A DNA stretch of 64,000 nt, from assembly GCA_013398955.1 (NCBI GenBank), contig VWPU01019321.1, forward strand, positions 39,511-103,510. Direction: 5' to 3'. Positions within the stretch are counted from its first letter, which is position 1; every line of letters begins with the position of its first letter. Positions 27,350 through 39,300 of this stretch are shown here, in pieces. A program made the translations under genes and the position numbers. This DNA comes from Callaeas wilsoni. Lineage: Eukaryota; Chordata; Aves; Passeriformes; Callaeidae. The notes under the pieces were generated by a model. That model did not search any database, had not been told where the DNA came from, and saw only the letters and a list, made by a program, of their open reading frames with translations.

Positions 27350-28497
27350 CTGCTAGATTTTCTAGGACATGAGCAAAGCATTTGACACTGTCCCACATGA
27401 CATCCTTCTCTCTAAACTAGAGAGACACAAATTTGACAGATGCACCACTCAGTAGGTAAGGAATTGACTGCATGGTTGCACTGAAAGAGTTGTGGTCAAC
27501 AGTTCAGTGTTCAAGGGGAAAGCAGTGAAAGTGGCATTCCTAAAGGTATCAAGACCAGTGCTGCTTAACATCTTTGTCAGTGACATGGACAGTGGGATTG
27601 AGTGCACCCTCAGCAGGTTTGCTGGTGACACCGAGCTGTGTGGTGCAGCTGACAGGCTGGAGGGAAGGGACGGGATCCAGAGGGACCCAGACACGCTTGA
27701 GAGGGGGCCTGTGTGAACCTCATGGAGTTCAACAAGGCCAAGTGCAAGGTCCTACACCTGGTTCAGGGTAATCCCAAGCACAAATACAGGCTGGAGGAGA
27801 AAGGATTGAGAGCAGCCCTGAGGAGAAGGTCTGGGGGTTGTTAACGAGAAGTTCAGCATGGCCTGGAAATGTTCATTTACAGCCCAGAAAGCCAAATGTA
27901 TCCTGGGCTGCATAAAAAGTAGCATGGCCATCAGGCCAAAGGAAGTGATTCTGCCCCCCTATGCCACCCTCATGAGACCCCATCTGTAGTGGTCTCATCC
28001 AGCTGTGTTCATTAGAAGGACATGGACCTGTTGGAGCAAGTCCAGAGAAAGCCACAAAGATGCTCAGAGGGCTGGATCACCTCTCCTATGAAGACAGGCT
28101 GAGAGAGTTGGGGCTGTTCAGCCTGGAGAAGAGAAGGCTCCAGGGAGACCTCAGAGTACCTTACAGTGCCTGAAGGGGGTTCTGCAAGAGAGCTGGAGAG
28201 GGACTTCTTACAAGGGCATGTAGTGACAGGACAAGGGGGAATGGCTTTCAACTGACAGAGGATAGGTTTAACTTAGATATTAGGAAGAAATTCTTCACTG
28301 GTGGTGAGGCACTGGAACGGGCTGCCCAGAGAAGTTGTAGATGCCTCATCTCTTCAAGTGTTCAAGGCCAGGTTGGACGGGGCTTTGAGCAACCTGGTCT
28401 AGTGGAAGATGTCCCTTCCCATGACAGGGCAGCTGGAACTAGATGATCTTTAAGGTTGCTTCCTACCCAAATAATTCTATGGTTCTGTAATTCTATG
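27350..28497 (+). mobile_element. CR1 LINE, 5'-truncated, + orientation, with decayed reverse transcriptase
   Basis: The first part translates as broken pieces of CR1 ORF2: near 27365 a segment reading MSKAFDTVPHDILLSKLERH, then LFNIFVSDMDSG near 27568, then FAGDTELCGAADRLEG (the reverse-transcriptase palm region, where the catalytic box is changed to AGDTE). Stops and frame changes break it, so it cannot mobilise. The 3' end carries the familiar avian CR1 tail (GGCTGCCCAGAGAAG, GACAGGGCAGCTGGAACTAG, ATTCTATGGTTCTGTAATTC) and stops without a poly-A tail at about 28497. It lies 1.65 kb upstream of the ADTRP start codon, same strand. Confidence 0.93.
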
Positions 28498-30149
28498 AAA
28501 AAACTGGTGTCATTGTCAGAGTACAAAAAACATAATCCCATCTTTTTTTCCTTTTTTCTTTTTTTCATGGCAGGGGATTTTCTCTTCCAACCTCAAACAA
28601 CCACAGAAGGCTCTACATCTTTATTTTTCATAAGTGAGGCAGCAATAATTCACTGGGATTGTGGTGGCTGGAATGCCTGGGGGATCTGGATGTGGGCAGT
28701 CTGAATTAGGGGAGAAGTCAATGAAACACAGGAGAATACTGCCTTAACACAAGGTCTGTTTCCCAACATGCATGCACATTGCTGCCTGGGTTCATAGGAA
28801 ATTATCCCACATCCAGTAGGAGGGGGGGAAAAAAGCCAGATAAAAACAAACCAAACCAAAACCCAGCAGATTGCTCAATGCTGCCTGTAGGCCAGTTAGA
28901 AGCGGGGGGAAAAAAAGATCCCTTAATGCAGTGTGCTTGGCCAAAGCCGAGCCCTGCTCAGCCAAACCTGAGCCCTGCTCATGGGGCAACATCTGCAGGG
29001 GCAGGAAGAGCATCCCGCCTCCCCATCCTGCATGGGGAAGGTCCAGCTGTGGGCTGGGGCATGATACGTGCTCCCCGTCAAGGCCCCTGTGAAACACTCA
29101 GGTAGCAATTACTGCTGAGGGCGCAGCAATTATGGAGACTCTAGGAAATGCTGTGTGTGTTTTCCAGTGCTAATTATGGCTGCTTGGTGAGGCAGCTGGA
29201 GGGAAAAACAACCATTTCCATGGGAATTTTTTGTTTGCTTCATCTTAGGGTCATTTTGCACTGGTTCTTCTCTTCTTCTCAGCCCTGATGGTGCGATGAT
29301 GTTGTGCCAGTGAAGAGGGGCTGTCCGAAGCTGAATGGCAGCAAACAAAGCAGAGAGGCAAGACACGCTGCTCAGCACTTCCTGTTTGTCACCCAAGGCC
29401 TTTGCCTTGCATCTCCATCCCTGACAGAGCTTCAGAGTGACTTGGGGTTTGTCCAGCCTGCCATGCACAGCTGGGATGAATCCCAGCTGCAGGGAGCCCC
29501 ATAAAGGTGGCAGAGCCTTTTCCCACAAAAAAATGTTAATAGCCGCAGAGATTTTCAACTCCACGGACTTTTGCCGATGAATCCTGTCAGCTTCCTTGCC
29601 ACCTCCATAGCCTATCAACAAATCAACTAGGTTTTTATTTCCCAGACCATTACAGTTCCCACTTCTTTCTTTGGCACAAGGCAAAAACAGTCACAGAGGC
29701 TTCCCAAGCTGAGCTGGAGACATGGCTGCACATACAGCTACAAGTGAGGAAAATGCCACTTGTTTTCACTCTCTACCCGACACATGACAGCCTGTTACAC
29801 AAAATCAGCAGCAAAACTCCTCCTCACTTTTGAAAAAGAATAACCCAACCCAAAACTTATGTAACTCTGCAACTAATCTTTGTTAATCTTGAGCAAGGCA
29901 TTTAAATCCAGGGAATAAGCCTATTCTTCTCATTCCTCCCCACCCCCCAGCCTATCTGTGCAGTGAAAAGGGAAACAAATAGAAGCAAAGTTCGCAGCCT
30001 CATGATTTTTCCTTTTGACAAGAGTAAAGTGGCATCGTGTCCTGAGACTGCTCCAGAGTAAACCCCCCTGCCTTGCCTTATCCCATGCACTGAGCACCTT
30101 AAGAGAAAAGCTGCTTTCGGACCAGTTGTCAGTTGCTCTTAGCTAAAGC
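28498..30149 (+). promoter_or_regulatory. ADTRP upstream region and 5' UTR (promoter not resolved)
   Basis: Non-coding between the CR1 element and the ADTRP start codon. No TATA box stands at a convincing distance. Visible words include CTTATC (GATA-type, reverse) near 30076, GTTAATCTT near 29883 (half of an HNF1-type site), and homeodomain-like AATTATGG/GCTAATTATGG near 29128 and 29170. A 184-codon open frame on the - strand (29130-29684) has no recognisable domain and is not called a gene. The transcription start is presumably within the last few hundred bases; this is inferred from position only. Confidence 0.4.
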
Positions 30150-30302
30150 ATGGAAATCTCTACTCTGGCCACGTACCACTGCCTTGCTTTTGTCTGGTAT
30201 TTTTTCGTTGCCTATTCCATCACACACGTAAAAACAGAAGAGCGGCCATCTGAAGTGTTCCTTTACGGTGGGCAGTGGAAATATTTGACAGTCCTCAATC
30301 TG
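30150..30302 (+). CDS. ADTRP: ADTRP exon 1 coding part (residues 1-51)
   Basis: Starts at the ATG at 30150 and encodes residues 1-51, from MEISTLATYH to WKYLTVLNL. It ends in phase 0 at CTG, followed by the donor GTAAGC at 30303. It carries the first membrane segment (about residues 8-24), a short polar loop (about 25-40), and the catalytic Thr47 in WKYLT, which aligns with WKYMT in human. This ATG is chosen because it places Thr47 and His131 at the human numbers and because no in-frame upstream extension is needed. The 5' UTR start cannot be fixed from sequence alone; no clear TATA box lies just upstream. Confidence 0.93.
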
Positions 30303-33300
30303 GTAAGCAAATCGTGTTGTACAGTGATACCAATATGTCTATTTGTTTGTCTGCCATCTGCGCCTCAAGACATATGCAGCTGGTGTATTTGCTGCTGTTA
30401 AACTGCTTCCTTTGGCGGTTTATACCCCAAAGGGAACTAAGGAGGGATCTGTGTTTGTGCTGTGAAATGTACTCACAGGTTTCATGCAGAAAGAATATTG
30501 ACTGGTGAGATAACTGGTTTTCAGAAAGTACTTTGAAGCTAGCTGCCTCCTTGTAAAAGAGACATTGTCAGTGAGGAGAGGGACAGAAAAGTGGAGGTAT
30601 GTCCAGCCAGGACACATACAAGTTTGCAATACATTTCAGCACTGCTTGGAGTTTTACTTCATTTTTTTTAATAGGCTTTTATGTCCTCTAAATTACAGGA
30701 AAGGTAAAACAAAGCAGAGCACCATGCTAATTTGGCCATTCAGAGTACCTGCTTTGTTTGACAATCAGTTGAGCACACAAGGGAAAGAAATTCCAGCCTG
30801 TGGAGAGAGATGTTTGTGACATTATTACATGAGTTTCAGCAGTGCTATCAACTGGTTGTACATTTCCTAAAAGCACACAGAAAAAGAGAGACTGTAATGT
30901 GTTCTGGTTCTTCTAATGCGCTAACATTTCACAGGATAGAAATCAAAGTGAAAGTACATGAGATACCCAGGGGAGAAGGCTTGCTCAGAGTCCAAGGCGT
31001 TCATCAGCAGCTGGGGGAAGTAGTGGTGCTGGGGTGGAAAGAACAGGCTTGTGAAGAGGTTTCCTACAAGGGAAAAATTTCAGGCACACTCGCTAATTTG
31101 AAGGATGACTGCAGGGACCTGCATAGCCTTTCATCCATTCTGTGTCATCGTCAGAGTTAAATATCAGTGGGAGGTCTGGTCTGGGGCATGTTTGTCTCTA
31201 CTTTTACCCTTCAGAAGGAGACATGCTGGAGTTCAGTGGAAGCCTGAAGGCTCCCCAGCTCCAAGTGGGACTTTTGGAGGCCCCCAGGGAGGTGGAGAAT
31301 TTGGTTCTCTTCCATCCTCAACCATTCTGTGACTCCGCAAACATTTGCAACCAAGAGGCAATGAATGGCAAATGAAGTGGCCACAACAACCCAGGGATTT
31401 CGGGAGCCCCAGCGCTCTCCTCAGTGGCGAAACCATCTGTAGAAGGATGAGGATACACATATATCACTGCAGTCAGGGTGGCATTTGTATTGCTAATTGA
31501 GATGTTGTCTGTTTACAAGTATAGCCATTTTTGGAGGATATCTGACCCCACTAAAATACCACCCATACTTTCAGGCAAAAGAGCATCTCCACCCCCACCC
31601 CTGGCACCATTATACTGAGATTCCCCACCCAGCTTTAAAGCATGGGATCAAAAAGACAAAGCAAGTAATCAATCTCCCAGTATTTTGGGATGAAGAAATA
31701 CTCACTGAAATTATCATCCAGCTTCCCTTAGTGACTGGCAGTGGATGGTCAGGGAAAGGCTGCACAAGGTAAGAGCATGAACAAGCATGAAATGAAGTTT
31801 CCATGGCTCTACTGTCCCACTAGCATACTGACTAACCCAGCCAAAAAATAAATCCAGGCTAAGGTAGCTAATACCCACTCTAAGCCTTCCTTTCATCTAT
31901 CTAAAGGAAAAACATGCCTGTTCATAGTTCTGGTAGTTCCCCTATCCTGTGTGCCACGAGGCCAGTGTGCCTTGTGTGAAAGAGCAGTTCATTTTGTTGG
32001 TGTAAACCTGCTTCCTTGACAACTGAACTGGATGCCTCATTCTTTCTGCTTTGTAATCTAATCATCCATCCCTGTTCACGTTTTCTTTGCCACTCATTAG
32101 TGTGGCATTAGATTATCCTCTCAGTTACTCTTTTCTGCAAGCTAGAAGTTCGAGCCTTTTTAATTTGTCTTCACAAAGGGTTGCTTCCTTCATTAAAGCA
32201 TCCATGTCACCCTTTGCAGCAGTTTTTCAAGTTTCAGGAGGGGGGTAGGTGGGGCAGGCTGCAGTGGTCAAGTTATGAGCATATACGGATTTATACAGTG
32301 GCCTAAAGGTGTTTCCTTGTTTGTTGTTTAATTCTTCTTGACAACTCTTAACTCTCTATTTGTCTTTTTTGATCACTGGTAGGCAAGGAGACAGTGAGTT
32401 GAGAGAGCTATCCACACTGAGTCCAACATTTCTTTACTGGATAGTGATAGCTAATATAGAACCCACTGTTGAAAAATATAGAATTGAAGCTGCTTTTTAA
32501 TTTTTTCTGAAATGCTTTACATTGCACTTATCGACACTGATTTTTGCCTACTATTTGATCTCTCAGGCACTCAGCATCCTGAGGTTCTTTGGCAATTTTA
32601 CAGGTAGGCTTTGCTTTGACAGGGAAAAAAAGCCCCCATTAGATTCACAAAAGTCTACCACCTCAGTATATTCTCCCTTTGCCAGGTCATTTACAGATCT
32701 GCTGAACAGCTCAGATCTTATTAAATCTCCACTAGTGAGGGCTCTTGCTCCACTTCCCCAGTCCTTTGTCTCCCAACTTTTAACCACTCATTGATCTGAT
32801 CCCAATGCTAAAATGGAGCTGCCAACGAAACAGGGAAATGGTTTGGGCTGAAGATACTGCCCATCTCTCATGCAGAAAATGTGGCAATCGGACAGAGTGT
32901 GCAAAATTACTCCTTCATGGATGATAGTCCTTCCTCTTCAGAGATTTATTTATTTCAAGAAAGAATTGCCAAAAAATGAAAGGGGATTAGGGAAAGAAAT
33001 ACTGTCAACCCCCCTTCCTGCTGAACTGGGTAGCGTTTTTTGTTAAAGCAGCGGCAAAAAGGTGGCAAAAGGTCCTTGAACTACTGTGTAAGAGAGGAAA
33101 AGGGTGAGAAGACAACATGTCCCACATGCTGTGGTGCTCTCTGTGGGGCTCCACAGGATCTAAACGACTCATCCCGTGGTCTGGCATTAAGCCACTCCCT
33201 GTTGTTGCTGAGGAACATCGAGGAACAACAGATGCCTGTCGACCACACTGGTCCATTGGGTGCACATCCAACGCACTGAAGTTCTGTCAGTCTGGACGCA

Positions 33301-36300
33301 GTCCCACGAAACACCTCGGGATGTCGGGAGGTATGGCCATGGAGAAGAAGAGCAGGCAAAAGCTTCACACTGGGCTGTTCTGGTTCAGTGGATCTGCTGT
33401 GCTGGACAGGCCTGGGCAGTGCCTTGGAGGCTTCCCCAGAGCCAGGAACACAGAGACAGCCTTTGTTCAGCTCTTCTGCTTGTGTCCTGCCAGATTGGGA
33501 TTGCCTGGCTTCTGGCACTGGCTGTCTGAATGAGTTGGAAATTTCCCCTCCAAAATTTCTCTTATCTCTTTGGAATACCATTTAAAAACTCTTTCTGTGG
33601 AAAGCTCCTCTGGCCACCTCACAGTGATCTGAAATGGAAATACTGGGAAAAGTGACATTTTCTGGGGATGGAAATGCTGCTTGTCTCCTAGGTTTTGTTG
33701 GAGAGATGCTGGAAGAATTCCTTCTAGATATGACCCTCTTTTAGCACCTCATTCAATTCCTTGCTAGTCATGTGGCTCTCCCAAGAGAGCTACAGCTCTG
33801 ACATTGCTTCAGATTCATCTTCTTAATGATCATAGCAATCAAGATTCAGAAAGGAAATATTTTTGTAGGGGAAAAAAAAGGATAAGTGGGCTTTGTATCA
33901 AAGAGGTTCATTGACTGATTATTGAAGAAGCAGAAATGACAGATAAAACCAGTTTTGTATTCATTTCATTCATCTGTGACACAAAACAGTGCAAGCAGAA
34001 TCATTCATTGCCTGAAATATCTGAGCTCATAAAAATCTGCTCACTGCTGTAAATCCATTAGTAAATCACTGCATAATGAGCACTCTGCACCTTTAAAAAC
34101 TATTAATTGCATTCCTGCCCCAATTTATTCCTTACGCTTTTGTCTTTCATAATGGAAATACTTTTCAATTGTCCTTAAAGCTGCTTTGTATTTATTTCAG
34201 AATAGGCCTAGTATTTAGTAAAGATATTTTCCAGGACACTATCATGTGAATGGATGTGTGTCTACACTAAATGTTGACTTTTATGTCCAATAACTTGCTC
34301 AGAATATTGGATTTATCCCTCCCTTAAGGGCAGAGCTTGGAGCCCAATTTATTTGTACTAGTTGGAGATTTCAATATACACATATGGCAAGATCTTATAC
34401 ACAAAAGTAAATCATGTCAGGTTAGTTAAACAGAAACGCCCTTTTGATCACTGCCCCAGATAAAAATTGAGGTTTGTCTTTGTCACTATGAGTCTCAGTT
34501 TGGAAAATTGATCTGGCCAAATTAAATGTTTCTATAGCACCCAGCACCATGGAACTCTGCAGGGTCTAGAGGAGAAAGCAGCCTCTCTCCAGCAGGGATA
34601 ATCATATCCATATTCTCCTCTTTGGGTTAATCATTAGCTTTCTGAATGCTTCCAGTCTTCCTTCTGTTCGTATGGGAACACTTTAGGGAATCCTTTCTAT
34701 TTACAGCCAGTGGATTTATATTCCATGAGTGCCTGCAATGGATTTGTGAGCGCCAGCACTGCTGCTTGGGAAATTCACAGGACATCTGGAATAATTTGAT
34801 GTTTTCATGTATTTTTTTTTTTTTAATGTCAACATTTTCCCCTTAGTGGAGGGCTACAAGATTTGGATGCACCTTTCTCACAGCAATAACCCCAGTGGGT
34901 TTGGAGCTCGGATTTTAATCTACTGGGGGTGTACAATGCCAGACTGCGCAGTACTAGGGATGATCCTAGCTAAATTCAGTTTTCTGGTTTGAAAATTACT
35001 TCTATAACCTTCCATTGCTCTTAGAAATCCCTAAAGTGTCTGAAACACCTTTGAAACTATGGTGACAAACAAGGGCAGAGCTACAGCAGCACAAATCCAA
35101 GCTCCTGAGACTGAGTTCGAACTTCTTAAGGAGTTGTTCTTCTCCATGTTTAGCCAGAGAAATGGGTCAGGTTACACATTCAGATAAGCATTTTCCATAC
35201 AGAAGATAACATTGTCCTCCCCTGTGCATAACAGAATATTTACCAGGCTGAGAATGTGGCTGTTTTGGGACTGTTTCTTTTCAGTAATGTTTGTTTTAGT
35301 TAATTTTGAAGCGGGGAAAGAAGCAGCCTATCCCTGTCCCATGATTAATGTAAGGCTGACCATGAACAAGATAATAATAGCCCCGTCCTCTGGGAACCAG
35401 ACTTCTCCCTAATTGCTTTATTGGCAATTAGTCACCATGTGTCACTGGACTGTCACCACCCTCATGTTCATTTTTCATGCCTTATACAGAAAGTTACTGC
35501 TGACTCTACAGGGTGTAACAAGAGCTTCTGTTTATTACCAGGCTTTTCTTAGCTCTTCAAGGACTCTGCATTGGTGAGGCCAAGCATTGGGACAGACATT
35601 TGGGCTGAACACGTGTTTGTGTCTAAGTACACTGCACCCCAGCATGGACTTTACTGAACCAGACCCATGACTTGGAGGGCTGAATCCCTACCGACTGAAA
35701 TAGTGCCTGATAATTGTGATAATGGGGAGAGAAAAACCACATTTGGAAGAGCTGCTTTGGGTGCCTCAGAACTGAACAAAAACCTATATGGGCTCTGATG
35801 AAGCTGATTGGGCTTTTTTTTTATTTTTAATGTAAAAATATGTCTGTTCACCCTAAGCCTTGATAGGAAACATGGGGCTTTGCTGCTGAACTGGGTGATG
35901 CACGACCTCTGATACCTGGTCCTGGGTGACCCTGGGCCAGTTACCCGGCCTGTGTCAGCACCTCCCTACCTCCGCTGCTGTGGGTCTGCACAGGGAGGGG
36001 GGCAATCCAGCAGTGGTTCCAACCACTGGAGCATGGAAAGGATAGGGAAAGAAGGGTGTATCTTTTCCCTGTGCTGGGGAGAAATGAAATGTTTCGGGAT
36101 GGTTGTAGATAACTGCAAACTATAGTCATTTTGTTGCCCAGGAAGACTCAGTCTCTGGAAATTAAAGTTTGCAGAGGCCCTTGCTTGACAACAGGCATGA
36201 GGAAATCACAGTCCCCTCCTCCTCTCATATATTTTGATAATAAGGGAATTTCTGATGGAAAAACATTGTACTAATCCTGTCCCCTCCCAAGCACCACCCT

Positions 36301-39300
36301 TTTTAACTTCTTCAGAAACTGATGAAGTAACCAGCCGCAACTTCAGAGACTTTTCTCTGAATAAACATCTGATTCAGAGTAAGATCATGGCAAAAGAGAT
36401 CTCATCCTGAAAGCTGTAGCCCTCTTTCCATTTAAGCATCACTAGCTGATCCAGTGTTTGCAGTAGGCTGCATTTCCCTACTTGCATCACTCTGGGACAA
36501 CCTAGTCTTTAAAAGAAGAGGTCACCCCATGAGTTAAGTGAACTGAACCGCCTTGGCGCTAAATGCAAGACAGTGGGAAAAGTGTTTTTCTGCAAGATTC
36601 TATTCTGCCTTTGCGTGCCTGACAAATGTGGTTCATCTTGATCTGCTCTGTAGTGTTAGGAGAGAAAATGAAGCAATTAGAAAAGCAATATTGGTTTAAA
36701 CCACAATAATATGACAATTTTACACCTAATTTGGAGAACTCTTTTGTCACTGTGTGCTTACCTAATTCTTTACCAAATCCTCCTAGTGTCCTCCCCAAAA
36801 AATCACACCCTCACTACCTATAAATGATTTAAAGAAAGAAAGAAAAAATCTCAAATCAAAACACAACCTCCCAACCCTAAAATTCATTAGTTATAAATAG
36901 TTTCATTTAAACTTAAATAAGACTTCAGTTTTAGTCGGTGAAGTCTGGATCTTTGCTTCTAAGAACTTGAAATCCTTTCTTGAATCCCTTTAGTTTAGCA
37001 AAAGAGGTTCTGTTTTTGTAACTTCTGCACCTAATTCTCACCTTAGATCATTCTGAGCTACTTGACTCTGAGATCAACTGCACTGTGAGTCTCTAGAAAG
37101 AAGAACCTGTATTGGCTAAATAGTGGGAAAAGCTATCTAGCAATTGCTTTACAGGAAACATATTGTGGCATAGTTTGTTCTCTCCTGCTCAGATACATCC
37201 AGTGGTCAACCATTAACACAAAAGGTGTGATGGAGCTGGCTTCCAACATGTTCCTTCCCTTCACCCATCTGAATCACATCACACATCTCTGTTTGGTCTA
37301 TTAACTGGGATACTGTTAAAGTTATCTCCTGACCAACTTTATTTAATCAGTTTGGGTTAGTAAAAGGGATTTAGCCAACAGCTATTTCCCTCATGCAGGC
37401 TTGCAGCTCATGAGCAAAACAGCTCCCTGAAGAGCAAGAACAGATTTCATTGAGGAACATGCTAATGAAAGCTGGATGAGTTTCCCTCATTAGGTGTAAT
37501 TACTTTAGGTTTTGCAGGCTGTCTTCTATGGGGTGTCCTTCCTGGCTGATGTGTTGAGACTAATTAAGAAACTGCGATGTGCTAAGTGCGTAATTTCCAG
37601 CAGAGACCTTCTTTTCAGTGTCCTGGCTTTCCCAGTGTCCACAGTAAGTACTTTTTGTCTCTGTATGTGAAAACAACGTTTGCATAAATGATTAGGGGCG
37701 TATAGTACCAAAAGTATGTGTATAAAATAGGTAAGAACTAAGGGCTTTCTTTTACTATTGAATTTGCAATGGATTTGGACCATTTAGAAGATGAAACAGT
37801 GCTGAGCCTGTTGTGGTTGGGAGCAAAGCCTCTTGCACAAACATCAGGGCTGCTGTCCTCAAGTGGACACAGATTGACCCCAAAGGGTGAATGAGGTGTA
37901 ACCTCTCTGTTAATCTCATGGTCCAAATAGCTGTGGATTTATCAACTTAGGGCTTTTCTCTAAAGGGCAGCACAGGTCAGGAGGACACAAGAGGGTGCCT
38001 ACGAGACAGCAAAATCTCATGTCTCCTTCTCTGATGCCAGAGTAGGTTTAAATAAGCACTGGAGAGAAACAGATTCACGGAAAAATAATTATAGTCACAG
38101 CCTACGTCAGATTCATCATGGATCACCTACTCCCTCGCAGACAATGCTGTTTATCAAAATGCCGTGGGTTGGACAGGAACTGATGGGTTATTTATACATG
38201 TAGGTACGCTCTGTGAGAGTGATGCCTGCAGCCACCACTGAATCTCAGATGGCTGAGAAGCACTGCTTAAACATGGTCCACAAGCAACTCAGCTAGCTGG
38301 CTCGATAAAAAAGCCCTGCCAGGGATGGAGTCAGAGAGACTGGCTAATTATCTTCCCTGCACAACAGTGTTCACCATGCTGCTCTCATATCCCCCCCCAG
38401 GCATCCTCACCATGCCCGCAGGACAGTGGCACAGTCTCACTCTTCCAGCGTCTCACACCCCTGATTTCCAACCCCAAGCACAAAGTGTGCTCAAATACAA
38501 AGCCGGGCCAAAAACTGCAAATCAGCTTCCAGGTGTCAGTAACTGATACCAGGGATCATTTCTCCAGATAAGTTGTCCCACTGTAATTCCCGCTCTGTTG
38601 GGAAAAAAATGAGTGCCCACAGTGTGCAGCTTTCACCTGCAGTTTAGGAATTAGGCTTATGAATTGTGAAGGTAAAGAGTGAGTTTATGTGAACTGCCTT
38701 ATAAAGATCTGTTTTTACTTTGTTACTGAGCAAAACAAAGGCTTGACAGACAGTCCCTTGAGGAGAACTTCTTGACCATCAAAAGATCCCATCTGCAAAG
38801 GGAAAGGGAAAGAGGATAAAAAAAGCATAAGCTAATCTTGGATTCCACAGAAAATGTCAGTGTTGGCAGTTTATAAAGCAGGGTTTTTTTTCTCTCAGTA
38901 TCAACACAGAACACTGCATCTCAGAGTTAATGCGAGATAATGTGAGTTTATCTGGCAATGTCATCATTTTTCGTGTAAAAAACATGGAGATGTTTTGCCT
39001 TCTCAGAAATGAAAGCACTAACCAAATCCTGTTGTTTATGTTTGTCTTTCATTTTAAAATTTCTTTCATTTTGCATTTTGGTTCCAGTTTGTGTGTATAT
39101 CCTTTTGGACACTGTATACCTACAACCGAGAGCTGGTTTACCCCAAAAGCCTTGATGGAGTCATCCCGCTCTGGTTAAATCACGCTATGGTGAGTAAGAA
39201 ACACCTCAGCCTCTTGCAGAGAAAAGGGAGACTTTGCAATGTGTACCCCACCATTGCATTGTGCTGTTTTCCAGAAGAGCTTCACAGCTTTTCCGTTCTC

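Noticed and set aside
31200..31340. Possible CR1 tail (CCATTCTGTGACTCC)
   Set aside because: The upstream sequence does not follow CR1 block order.
33081..33581. 166-codon - strand open frame overlapping a 138-codon + strand frame
   Set aside because: Both strands are open over the same bases inside intron 1 and neither shows a domain; typical of stop-poor non-coding DNA.
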